Below, in pieces: positions 55,353 through 64,000 of a stretch of DNA of 64,000 nucleotides. The notes under the pieces are model-generated. The model did no database searches and was not told the DNA's origin. It was given only the letters and a program-made list of their open reading frames with translations. The DNA comes from Eutrigla gurnardus (lineage: Eukaryota; Chordata; Actinopteri; Perciformes; Triglidae). The stretch is from assembly GCA_963514095.1 (NCBI GenBank), contig OY741285.1, positions 11,665,408 through 11,729,407 on the forward strand, in the 5' to 3' direction. Numbering within the stretch: position 1 is the stretch's first letter; every line of letters begins with the position of its first letter. A program made the translations under genes and the position numbers.

Positions 55353-58300
55353 GTGAGATCACGAAAACATGCATTTAATAGATGTATCTTATCTTTGTTT
55401 GTCATGTCTTTTCATTTATCATCTTAATTGCACTAAGTTATTATATATTCAGCCATAACCGTTAAGTAGAGCGGACAACACATGCATGCACATGCTATGC
55501 TGTAGCCAACATCCATGTGTTGCTCCACGTAGAGGTGGACAGATGTGCTGTAAACCAATTGGTCCGGAGGCGGGACTCTGCTGCTGACGTCAGAGTCTTA
55601 AATGCGTTAAATGCGCTCTTATTGGAGCCTCCCAAGTTTTGCCTTTTAGACCATCATTGGATATTTAATATCCTACTTATGAATGAGCACTGCTTTAATG
55701 TAAGAATCAGAATCAGCTTTTGGTTGCTCTCAATATACATACACATAAATGACATGCAGCTTAAAACAAGGATATCAAATGAATAAAGGTAAATGTAAAC
55801 ATTTGACTGCCATGAACAGATATAAATATACATAAAGGTTTATATAAATACACGCACAATGAAATTGTAAACTGTTTTGCTACAACCTTTTTGCATCTTT
55901 TATTGACACACTTGTTCATGGTTTTACAGGAGACCTGATTGCGATATTCGTATTCAGCTTCCCCAAGTCTCCAAGGAGCACTGCAGAATTGACTTTAATG
56001 AAAATAAAGAGGTATGTGACTACATTCACTTGTGCCATGTTAAGTGTTTCAACTTAAAGAAGATATTATTTAGTTTATTAAATCATTTCTTGCACTGCAC
56101 TGTAACCTTTATTTTCTTTTTTGCTCGTTTACATTTTCTATTCTCTTAATCGAGTTATGTTTACTTTTTATAGTGTGTTTCATTTGCACTTTGTCCTTTT
56201 GGCTTATGATGATTTATGTACAGCACTTTGAATTGCCTTGTTGCTGAAATGTACTGTATAAATAAATCTGTCTTGCCTTGCCAAGGATAATGAGGAATTA
56301 TTGAATAGTCATTAATGGCTTCATATTTTAATTATCAATGTTAATTTTGTAGATACTTGAATCAGTTCTGGATTCACTGCTGGAAATCTGACCTAGATAG
56401 ATGTAAAACCCTAGCTGACACTGGTATAGTTATGCACCAAAACAAATCTCTAAGCCCCAATACCGATGCCTAGGCTTTGGGTGTCAGCGGAGGACTACTG
56501 ATCCAATACCAGTGTTTAATTATGAAGCTGAAGGCCTCACTGTGTGGAGGTGACTTCATTCTTTTGTGTGTAAGGCAACATTAGGCTTGGCCTAAACGTT
56601 GCTTTCCCAACTTTGTCAAAAAATATAACATACTAGGGTATAAATGTACTTGCTTTTTGTTTATTAAAATAATGGAATCTGAGGCCACGTTTGCATATTG
56701 TTGAGGAAACCAGATCACGTATTCAAGTCTGTATTGGACTGATATTGATATAGGTGCATCTCTATGCTGGTATTCTGCTTTTGATCTACTTTGACAGCCT
56801 GTGTTTGACATGATGCTTATGTTTTGTCTCCCAGATCGTTTTGACAAATTTGAGTTCAGTGAATCCAACCCGTGTCAACGGAGAGGCTTTGCAGCAATCT
56901 GAGCGTTTGAAGCATGGCGATGTGATAACTATTATTGACCGTTCTTTCAGGTAAGCCAACATTTCGTGTCTTCAGACGTTTGCCTTCCATGGTGACAAAA
57001 TAAGTTTTAGTGTCCGTCCGCATGTTAATAAAGTTGGCTATGAAAAAGCCCTTAAGGAAACGCAATGTTAAAAGTTAAAAGATGTAAATGAAGTCTTACG
57101 TTTGGATGCTAATTGTCATTTCAGGTTTGAGTACCCTCCAGCACCTACACCAAAGAAGAGATCTTCCACAGCAGGCAAAACTGAAACCCTCAAAGTAATT
57201 TACCCATTATTTATCTTATTACTAGGGCATTGTGACTTTCCCAATGTATTGAATGTGCCCGCACTATTGATGTATTTGATTTGAATTTTATAAATGTGTT
57301 CCAGGTTCTTCAAAACCAGTCAGTGGGGGACACAGTTGCCACTGAATCTGTAGAAAAAAGCATCCCAGAAGAGTCCACAGGTGAGATTATGTGATGGTTA
57401 TTTAGGAGTGCTATATTTGAAGAAAATGTTGCACAGTTAACATGGTCAGTGTGCATTATTCCCAGAACGTGTTTTTCTGTTGCAGGTGATTAAGCATGAT
57501 ATAATTTAAAATGTTGGGACAAAAGGTTTTGACAAGTGGAGATAATAAATCATTGCTTTGAAGTACAGAACCATGAGTTTCCAAATTACAGAACACCAGA
57601 GTCTATGACTGTTTTCATATTAAGCTCAGTCAATTCAACAGTAAAAATAAATATTTCTGTCCCCTAACCCAATCTTTTGTATTTATAGGAATTTGGTAGT
57701 TTTTCCTCCAGTCTAGTCCTAACATGTTTCAATTTGATTGAACATTTTTAGACCCTCACCTGAAAGATGGAACTAACCATGATAACATACAGCGATCCCT
57801 GGAGAAAACTGTGGCATTGGAGGCCAAGGAGGACGATGGCCTGCTGCAGAGCAAGACTGTCTCTCCCTTCAACGATCTGTATCAAATGATCAAAAAATCT
57901 CTGGATGTCAAGACCCCTCGGAAATCTTCTGCCAGTGTGCTTGAAACACCTACCTCGAGGTTTTGCACTCCAAAACCTGGTTTGGTCAAGAAAAGTGATG
58001 GAAAACCTGTCATTTCCACAGAAGACAAAAGCACTCCTCAGAAAGCTGAAAATACAGAGGAGGCTGGAATTGTAGGTAACGAAACTCCAAAGTCTGTTAA
58101 GAAGCAGAGGCGGTCCTTCCAGGTTCCTTCAACAGAGATGGTGACACCTGCAGGTGAAGAGGCAGAGAATGCCGCCAAGTCTGAAGCAACATCACTCCAG
58201 AGGAGAAGCCGTACACCCCCCAAGAGGTTTAGTGCAGGTGAGGCACCCAAATCACCTGTGAGACGTAGAAGCAAGGAGGCCAAACCTGCAGTGACTAAGG

Positions 58301-61300
58301 AACAAGAAGAGCAAGTAGTTACTTCCCCCAAAAGAGAGGGTCTCCGAAAGGCATCCCCAAGGAACTCTGGGAAAGTTGAAAAAGGTAATAAATATTGTAA
58401 TGCTACATTTTTTCTCTTTGAATTTATTAACCGTTAACCAAATAACAAGCATGCTATGTTAACCTGTTTGGTTATTACTCATGTACATTCATGTTTTTGA
58501 TTCATTAGTGAAAGAGACATCCAAGAAACGCAAAAGTGGAGAACTTGTGGCCGACAAACCACAAGCTAAGAAGAAACGGGTTTCCTTTGGAGGTGTCCTG
58601 TGTCCCGAGTTATTTGACAAACGTCTGCCTCCCGACTCTCCATTACGCAAAGGGGCCACTCCACGCAGAAGCTTGTGTGTGCCTAAACCCAGTCAGTCAC
58701 TCCTCAGACGAGCATCAGCCATTGGCGTGCCAACAGTAAGACTTCACTGACTCAAGTAGTTTGACCTAAAGATTTGTAATTTTTATTCATCATATACCCT
58801 AATTTAAAATGGATCTTGTTTTTTGTAGAGCAAATCAACAGCGAGGACTCCATCACCTAAGAGGTCATCAAGTTCCCCAAAAGCTTCTCCTAAGACATCA
58901 CAGAAGTCTAGGTCCCCCTCTCCTGCAAAGAAGTCACCAAAATCCAAGACCCCCTCTCCCAAGGCTGCTTCTCCCGCTACTAAGTCCAAGAGTCCTCCTG
59001 CAAGTGATCTGGACTCCTCGTGTTCCATCAAGAGAGTACAAGGGCGCTTCTCTGTGTCACACATCAGCACACCATCTCCAATTGCAGAAGATACTATAAC
59101 TGACCTGGTGCCTTTAGTCACTCAAACTCCTAAAATACCCCTGAGGAGGAGGAGCGCTTGTCGGGAGACCCCGAGTATGGCAAATAGTGCTGCTAAAGTA
59201 GTGCGCAGAAGTGGTGTATCACGGGCATCTATGAAAGGTATGTTGGACACGGAATATGTAACATCTCATAATTAATATTTGTCTAAATTCCTTGCATTAT
59301 TATCATCAAAAGAAAACATAATTACATTCCAGTGCGCATGTTTCGCAGAAAGTTGTGAAAATAGCAAATTAATTCAGTAAATGGGAAATCCTGTTGTGGT
59401 CTGATTTGTCTTTTTTTTGTGGGGTTCCTTTCAGTCAAAAGTTCCTGGGCCAACATTGTGAGATTTGGGCAAACTAAGCCTCAAGTAGCTGCTCCAGCTA
59501 AAAAAACGGTCAACAAAAAGACAACGAAGAAGACTGAGCCCAAACCAAAGGTAAAGTAAGCCACTGTAAAGATTGCAGACTGTGTTTACTTATGTAATAA
59601 GTGTTTATTTTGTTCTAGTCTTGGAACAATATTATGTTTTTGGACCCATTATAATCAAAGTACTTAAATGATTATGCATCACATACTGTGAGGGGTTTAT
59701 CTTGTGAAGTTTGACATGGTACTTTTTTTCTTCTTCTTTTTAAACTAATGTGACGATGTCTTTCTCAATCTTCTCAGACCCCTGCAAGAAAACTCAAAGA
59801 CCATGTCAGCACTGGACATGCAGATTCTCCTGTTACCATTGTTGTGGGCAGAGCTCACAAACAAAAAGTTGTACATCCAACTGGTGCTGCACCGAAAATT
59901 GTCACCAATATTGCACTGCTTAAAAAGAACATGAAAATGGACGAGGACTTGACAGGTAAATACCAGTTTTCCATGCAAACAAATGGGATTACTTGTTCTT
60001 TGTAATTTGGATGTCAGTATTGTACTTACTTACCGTGTGTGTTTTCAGGAATATCTGAAATGTTAAAAACCCCTGCGCATGAACAGAAGAGGATATCTGC
60101 ATTCAATGTGTACAATGCCTCAAAGACACCAGTGGGAGGTCTGGGTACATCTGTGGTGGAACCATCAGTGTTGGACACACCAGAGGAGACAGGTGATGGC
60201 ATTATATTCTGCATAATCACTAAAACAAAGTCCTTGTGAGATTGAGCTGGGTAATTAAATCTAAAACAAAATGTGACTTATTTTCCAGGTGAAATGATTG
60301 TGTCTCCACTGAGTGTTACAGTCAAAGACAAAAGCTACAACACTGAGGCAGTTCAACGTCTCTTTAATAATAATGATGAAGAAGCTAGCATCGTCAGTGA
60401 CACCTCTGCCATGGATGAGTCTGACCGACCGCAGTGCATAGATTTGAAGACCACCTCTGCAGCAACTCCCAAACAGAAGCCAGAACAACAAGAGTGTCTC
60501 ACTGGAGTAAAGCGCATCATGAAGACACCAAAACAGAAAGCCGAGCCTATTGAGGATCTCAGAGGGAAGATCTTGAAAACGCCTAAACAGAAACCTGAAC
60601 AACAGGATTGTCTGACTGGAGTAAAGAGGATGATGAAGACTCCAAGTCAGGAGGCTGACCCTCTTGAAGACCTTGGAAAACCTCTGGAAATGCTCAAAGC
60701 TCAAGAGGAGGGTGCTGTTACTTTGGATGATGAGGAACTGACTGAACAAACGGGACAAGTGGAGACAAATGAGGTAATTAGCAACTCGCATAACAGGAAG
60801 TCATTTGATTGATGAAAAACAAAGATTTTGGTTAAGAGCTTATACATGAGTTGGGTACTCAACGTTTGAGCAATCTGTTTTTGAAGCTCATCTTATTGAT
60901 ATGACACTAAACATTTAGGTTTGTATAGTCACAGATGACGATACAATATACAATTCCAATAACCTTTACACGTCAATTGTGTTGTATACTTGGTTTATTT
61001 CAAAGTGAGTGCTCATGGATACAAATGTATTTTTTTTAACAGGTCGCAGATAAGATGCCTCAGGATTGTGATGAAGACGTAGCAAAAGGTTAGTTGGTTA
61101 TCAAGTCGGATAGAAGTAATGGATGAGATTATATTTGAGTAGTTATGTAAACTGCATTACATTGTTGAGTTGACTATTTCTGTGGTTTTATCATCTCCTT
61201 AAAGAACTAGACTTTGCCTACGAGGAGCCACAAGACGATGTACCAACAGATGTGACTGCTGATGTTTCCCAAGTTGACATGGAAAAAAGTATGTTGACTA

Positions 61301-64000
61301 ATCATTTTTTATTAGTTTGTTAAATATTACTTGTAATTAGATTAAATATTTATATCATATCCTATTTCTGGTAAATACAATAGTAATAATAAATAAACCT
61401 TGGTACAAAAATAACTTGCTATGGAAGTGCCATAATGTGCCTCAAACCTGATGCAAATACTTCATCAGTTAAATACTACCATTGCTACTTCTCTTGTTTT
61501 TCGTGTATTCATTTATTTGTCTTATTTTCTAACCAGATACAAAGGAAGTTGTTGTTGCTGATGACCACTTAGAGGAGGTGCCAAGTGGACACGATAATGA
61601 GTCATCGGATGCCATGGAAACTGTCTCTCAGTCAGCTGTAGATGAGACTGTATCTGTGGAACAACCTGAAGTGGACACAGCAGATGAGCCTCTTTCTGAA
61701 CAGCCTAAAGAAGAGATGGCAGATGAGCCTCTTTCTGAACAGCCTAAAGAAGAGATGGCAGATGAGCCTCTTTCTGAACAGCCTAAAGAAGAGACGGCAG
61801 ATGAGCCTCTTTCTGAACAGCCTAAAGAGGACACACCAGATGAGCCACTATCTGAAGAACAACCTAAAGAAGAGATGGCAGATGAGCCTCTTTCTGAACA
61901 GCCTAAAGAAGAGATGGCAGATGAGCATCTTTCTGAAATAGAACAGCCTGAAGAGGAGAAAGCAGATGAGCATCTTTCTGAAGAAGAACAACCTAAAGAG
62001 GACACACCAAATGAGCCACTATCTGAAGAACAACCTAAAGAAGAGACGGCAGATGAGCCACTATCTGAAGAACAACCTAAAGAGGAAACACCAGATGAGC
62101 CACTATGTGAAGAACAGCAGCCTAAAGTGGAGACTGCTACTGTCACAGAAGTTGATGAAACTGCCACCGATCCCGACCATGAGAAGACAATAGCAGAGGA
62201 ATTGAAATCTGCTGAGGATAAACAGGACGCAGCAGAACCCTCTGAAGAGCCTGTTGTCTCTGCTCCAGTCAGAGGAAGAAGAGGGAAGAAAACTGAGGCT
62301 ACAGCACCACCAGCTGTTAGACAAACGACAAGGGGCAGAAATGCAAAGTCTCAAGTATGCGTCTCTGATCAACCTGAAGTGGAACCAGAGAACGCTGTGG
62401 AAACACTGGAGACTGAGATTCCCACCGAAGCTGTGAGTCACCAGATGTCACCGATAAAAGAAAGTGTTTCTATTCCTCCTGCAGAGGAAGCTGCCGTGAA
62501 GTCTGTCAGAGGGAGAAAAACTAAAGCAACACCTGTCGAGCCACAGCCAGAGAAAAAAGAAGTTGTAAGTGATGAATCCCTTACAGCAGATGCTCAACCT
62601 CAGAAGTCCATGCCTGCTCCTGGAAAACCTAGACGAGGGAGAAAGACCAAACCTGATGCTGTTGAACAAAACGAGGTGTCGGAAGACACCGTCGTCGCTG
62701 TCGAGACCAAGCCGCCGTCTCCAGTCAGGGCTAAGAGGGGAAGAAATGCCAAACGTGGAGACGAAAAACTAGAGTCTAGTTCAGTTGAGACTACTGAGTC
62801 CCAGGAGCCGGCTAAGAAGTTGAGGAGAGGCCAGAAGACACAGCAAGAACCAGCTGCGGAAGAGCAAGCCGAAATTATCCAAGAGGTTCCCACTGAAACT
62901 GAAGTGGTGCCAGAACCTGAGAGTGAACAGAGCCCTCCAGTTGACGTCCCCAACGACGCAAGTGACAGCGCAGCACACCAGGAGATGGCTGTGTTGAAGC
63001 CCAAGCGAGGGAGGAAAGCTAAACAACCTGAACAGTCGGTGCCAGAACAACAAGATACTCATAGTGCAGTCCAAGCAGACATGGCACAAGGTATGTCAAC
63101 TCTTATTTTGTTGTGTGAATATGGTCCTTTTATAATAGATTTTCATTGGTAAACGCACAAATTCTGACTCGTACTCTATTACACTTAGCAGTTCCTTGAT
63201 ATTATTTAAACTGCTTTAAATGCAAAGATAACATTTCTCCTTTTTCTTTTCTCCTATTTTAGGGGAGAATGCAAATGAGGTCTGCAGTGACCCTCAGGAG
63301 GTTGTGGCCAGTGGAAGTGATGACATATCACCAGATGCTATGGAAACGGTTCCCCAGGCACCTGTAACCGAGAGTCTACCTGAAGTTGAGACAACAGGCA
63401 AAGTCACAGAAACGTTACCAGCTGTTGCGCTGAAGAAACCCGGTCGAGGCAGAAAGGTGAAGTTGGTGGAGTCTTCATCAGCTGAGGATAAACAGGAAGC
63501 AGCAGAACACTCTGAAGAGCCTGTTGTCTCTGCTCCAGTCAGAGGAAGAAGAGGGAAGAAAACTGAGGCTACAGCACCACCAGCTGCTAGACAAACAACA
63601 AGGGGCAGAAATGCAAAGTCTCAAGTATGCGTCTCTGATCAACCTGAAGTGGAACCAGAGAAAGCTGTGGAAACACCGGAGACTGAGATTTCTGAGATAA
63701 AAGAGAGTGATTCTGCTCCTGCAGAGGAAGCGGCCGTGAAGCCTGTCAGAGGGAGAAAATTAAAAACAACTGCTGAGCAACCTCAATCAGAGCCAGAGAG
63801 AAATGAAGTTGTGAGTGACGAGCCTCTTACAGCAGATGCTCAACCTCAAAAGTCCGTTCCTGCGCCTGCAAAATCCAGAAGAGGGAGAAAGACCAAACCT
63901 GATGCTGTTGAACAAAATGAGGTGTCGGAGGAGACCAAGCAGCAGTCTCCAGTCAGGGCTAAGAGGGGAAGAAATGCCAAACAGGAAGAAGAAAAGCTAG
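55264..64000 (+). CDS. mki67: Proliferation marker protein Ki-67, N-terminal part (truncated by window)
   Basis: Ki-67 coats mitotic chromosomes as a surfactant and organises the perichromosomal layer and nucleolar material. Coding exons: 55264-55352, 55930-56011, 56835-56950, 57125-57194, 57305-57380, 57752-58384, 58509-58735, 58829-59237, 59435-59550, 59778-59955, 60049-60192, 60289-60773, 61043-61088, 61205-61288, 61537-63090, 63263-64000+. All introns are GT-AG and phases agree, giving at least 1682 residues. Order of parts: FHA domain 1-100 (RPDCDIRIQLPQVSKEHCRI, LKHGDVITIIDRSFRFE), PP1 motif RVSF at 379-382 followed by PELFDKRLPPDSPLRKG, Ser/Pro-rich region, conserved TIVVGRAHKQKV, K167R-type repeats within 714-875, acidic tandem repeat 967-1118, then RGR-motif repeats. 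The C-terminal LR chromatin-binding domain lies past the window. The start ATG is the first in exon 2 and directly begins the FHA fold. Confidence 0.94.
55353..55929 (+). other. mki67: mki67 intron 2 with interspersed repeat
   Basis: Acceptor GTTTTACAG. About 55707-55870 (AGAATCAGAATCAGCTTTTGG to CACGCACAATGAAATTG) resembles a very common teleost repeat tail from memory; family uncertain. Confidence 0.6.
55707..55870 (+). repeat. Teleost interspersed repeat fragment
   Basis: Contains AGAATCAGAATCAGCTTTTG and AACAGATATAAATATACATA, phrases of a repeat seen widely in fish genomes, probably the 3' part of a LINE or SINE. Recognised from memory only. Confidence 0.45.
55930..56011 (+). CDS. mki67: mki67 exon 3: FHA phosphopeptide-binding loops
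   Basis: RRPDCDIRIQLPQVSKEHCRI then DFNENKE, residues 30-57. The conserved FHA Arg, Ser and His (GR.., SKEHC) that contact phosphothreonine are present. Human Ki-67 FHA binds NIFK and KIF15. Ends phase 0. Confidence 0.93.
56012..56834 (+). other. mki67: mki67 intron 3 with LINE-tail-like repeat
   Basis: 823 bp. The part 56096-56281 looks like a LINE/SINE 3' end. The rest shows nothing recognisable. Confidence 0.7.
56096..56281 (+). mobile_element. L2/CR1-like LINE or SINE 3' tail
   Basis: Ends with ACAGCACTTTGAATTGCCTTGTTGCTGAAATGT, TATAAATAAAT, then CTTGCCTTGCC. This is the widespread teleost tail whose short TTGCC-type terminal repeat is typical of L2/CR1-type elements. Recognised from memory; family not assigned. 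Confidence 0.6.
56835..56950 (+). CDS. mki67: mki67 exon 4: FHA core
   Basis: IVLTNLSSVNPTRVNGEALQ then SERLKHGDVITIIDRSF. The VNG and LKHGDVITIIDRSF(R) phrases are strongly conserved in Ki-67. Ends phase 2. Confidence 0.94.
57125..57194 (+). CDS. mki67: mki67 exon 5: FHA end and basic linker
   Basis: RFEYPPAPTPKKRSSTAGK then TETLK; end of the FHA domain and start of a basic linker. Ends phase 0 at CTCAAA|GTAATT. Confidence 0.9.
57305..57380 (+). CDS. mki67: mki67 exon 6
   Basis: VLQNQSVGDTVATESVEKS then IPEESTG; unstructured linker. Acceptor GTTCCAG, donor ACAG|GTGAGA, phase 1. Confidence 0.85.
57381..57751 (+). other. mki67: mki67 intron 6
   Basis: 371 bp of AT-rich sequence, acceptor ACATTTTTAG; nothing recognised. 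Confidence 0.8.
57752..58384 (+). CDS. mki67: mki67 exon 7: disordered basic region
   Basis: About residues 145-355. It contains SPFNDLYQMIKKSLDVKTPRK, a segment conserved near the N-terminus of vertebrate Ki-67, then many SP/TP sites in K/R-rich context (ETPKS, RSRTPPKR, KSPVRRRS, TSPKREG), probable CDK1 sites. Frame is continuous with exons 6 and 8. Confidence 0.9.
58509..58735 (+). CDS. mki67: mki67 exon 8: PP1-docking motif
   Basis: Residues 356-431. KKKRVSFGGVLCPELFDKRL, with RVSF at 58577-58588, is the protein phosphatase 1 docking motif; PPDSPLRKGATP is the adjoining KiR-SLiM-type segment shared by Ki-67 and RepoMan, which selects the gamma isoform of PP1. This region recruits PP1 to chromosomes in anaphase. 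Confidence 0.93.
58829..59237 (+). CDS. mki67: mki67 exon 9: Ser/Pro-Lys-rich region
   Basis: Residues 432-567. Dense SP/TP-K motifs (TPSPKRSSSS, KSRSPSPAKKSPKSKTPSPK) form a highly basic, probably mitotically phosphorylated segment. It ends with a less biased GRFSVSHISTPSP part. The minus-strand open frame over it is a shadow. Confidence 0.9.
59435..59550 (+). CDS. mki67: mki67 exon 10
   Basis: VKSSWANIVRFGQTKPQVA then PAKK-rich basic tail. The SSWxxIVRFG phrase is conserved in Ki-67. Ends phase 0. Confidence 0.88.
59778..59955 (+). CDS. mki67: mki67 exon 11: conserved TIVVGRAH segment
   Basis: HADSPVTIVVGRAHKQKV then LLKKNMKMDEDLTG. This matches the conserved Ki-67 segment just before the repeat region (SPATIVVGRAH in mammals). 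Ends phase 1. Confidence 0.9.
60049..60192 (+). CDS. mki67: mki67 exon 12
   Basis: GISEMLKTPAHEQKRISAFN through PEETG. EMLKTP resembles the EMFQTP repeat-start phrase of mammalian Ki-67. Phase 1 at both ends. Confidence 0.88.
60289..60773 (+). CDS. mki67: mki67 exon 13: K167R-type repeats
   Basis: Residues 714-875. After EMIVSPLSVTVKDKSYNTEA and a linker come two partial Ki-67 repeat phrases, LTGVKRIMKTPKQKAEPIED and LTGVKRMMKTPSQEADPLED, with TPKQKPEQQ between. Human Ki-67 has 16 repeats of about 122 residues built on the same phrases; here only these short ones are seen. The long minus-strand open frame is a shadow. Confidence 0.9.
61043..61088 (+). CDS. mki67: mki67 exon 14 (46 bp)
   Basis: VADKMPQDCDEDVAK, a small acidic exon with canonical sites (TTTTTTAACAG and AAAAG|GTTAGT). 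Phase 0 in, phase 1 out. Confidence 0.75.
61205..61288 (+). CDS. mki67: mki67 exon 15 (84 bp)
   Basis: ELDFAYEEPQDDVPTDVTA then DVSQVDMEK; acidic, phase 1 at both ends, acceptor CTCCTTAAAG, donor AAAAAA|GTATGT. It could be skipped without breaking the frame. Confidence 0.75.
61537..63090 (+). CDS. mki67: mki67 exon 16: acidic repeats and RGR-motif array
   Basis: 1554 bp, about residues 919-1437. Starts TKEVVVADDHLEEVPSGHDN..SDAMETVSQ, then 11 acidic repeat units, then seven basic RGR-type motifs 25-70 residues apart (VRGRRGKK, TRGRNAK, VRGRKTK, RRGRKTK, KRGRNAKR, LRRGQKTQ, KRGRKAK) in acidic Glu/Ser/Pro spacers. RGR flanked by Lys/Arg is the core of AT-hook-like DNA-binding motifs, so minor-groove binding is plausible. 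Phase 1 at both ends. The next exon is its duplicate. Confidence 0.9.
61680..62135 (+). repeat. mki67: Coding tandem repeat, 11 acidic units
   Basis: 456 bp in 11 units of 39, 42 or 45 bp, encoding variants of ADEPLSEQPKEEM (13-15 residues, two thirds of them acidic or polar). All length changes are multiples of three, so the frame is kept. Units 1-4 and 6 are near-identical, and later ones gain Glu residues (SEEQPKEET). Likely length-polymorphic. Confidence 0.95.
62211..62430 (+). repeat. mki67: Duplicated coding block, copy 1
   Basis: Matches 63481-63700 at a constant offset of 1270 bp. I count 6 differences in 220 bp, about 97 percent identity. Similarity continues on both sides at a lower level with small indels. 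Confidence 0.93.
63091..63262 (+). other. mki67: mki67 intron 16
   Basis: 172 bp between the two duplicated exons. Donor AAG|GTATGT, acceptor CTCCTATTTTAG. Confidence 0.9.
63263..64000 (+). CDS. mki67: mki67 exon 17 (continues past window end)
   Basis: Open to the last base, at least 738 bp. It begins EVVASGSDDISPDAMETVPQ, matching the beginning of exon 16 (EVPSGHDNESSDAMETVSQ), and carries six RGR motifs in the same order (GRGRKVK, VRGRRGKK, TRGRNAK, VRGRKLK, RRGRKTK, KRGRNAK). It lacks the acidic tandem repeat. It is therefore a second copy of exon 16. Confidence 0.9.
63481..63700 (+). repeat. mki67: Duplicated coding block, copy 2
   Basis: Second copy of 62211-62430, offset 1270 bp. Most differences change an amino acid (for example Val to Ala, Asn to Lys), but the number is small. 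Confidence 0.93.

Noticed and set aside
61628..62167. 179-codon Ser/Gly/Cys-rich minus-strand open frame
   Set aside because: It is the antisense shadow of the acidic repeat in mki67 exon 16.

Overview
The window reads as nuclear DNA of a teleost fish, probably a percomorph. The evidence is intron-rich vertebrate genes with GT-AG splice sites, abundant long (TG/CA)n tracts, and fish-type repeats: tRNA-derived SINEs, a Tc1-like DD34E transposon, decayed L2/Rex-like LINE pieces and a 5'-truncated L1-like insertion. All exon calls below come from hand translation and reading-phase checks; no search was run.

Layout. 1-12427 is gene-free as far as I can see and holds microsatellites, a SINE fragment (about 2256-2480) and a Tc1-like element (about 2676-3970) whose transposase has been invaded by a 20 x 26 bp minisatellite. 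12428-48277 and its 3'UTR to about 50640 are one gene on the + strand, retinoic acid receptor alpha (rara), in its RAR-alpha-2 form: a DR5 retinoic-acid response element (12428-12444), a GC-rich leader, the isoform-2 A-domain exon (13730-13907), a 21.7-kb intron, two DNA-binding-domain exons (35608-35756, 41572-41713), then five clustered exons (46847-48277) for hinge, ligand-binding domain and F region. All eight coding exons join in phase to a 455-residue receptor. 50641-54230 is intergenic, mostly repeats, ending in an L1-like fragment with a perfect 12-bp target-site duplication (52599-54227).

54300-64000 is the 5' part of mki67 (proliferation antigen Ki-67), also on the + strand and cut by the window end. 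It has a CCAAT/E2F/CHR-like cell-cycle promoter, a non-coding first exon, FHA domain exons, the PP1-docking RVSF motif, a few K167R-type Ki-67 repeats, an acidic 13-15-residue tandem repeat and a long body of RGR (AT-hook-like) motifs. At least 1682 residues are encoded before the window ends.

The two genes are tandem neighbours but functionally unrelated: a ligand-controlled transcription factor that probably regulates its own isoform-2 promoter, and a mitotic chromosome surface protein under cell-cycle control. The most unusual items are the minisatellite born beside the catalytic Asp of a Tc1 transposase, the phase-1/phase-1 exon duplication and RGR-motif expansion in mki67, the young L1 copy beside the mki67 promoter, and the rara-mki67 linkage itself. 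I found no wholly new biological system.
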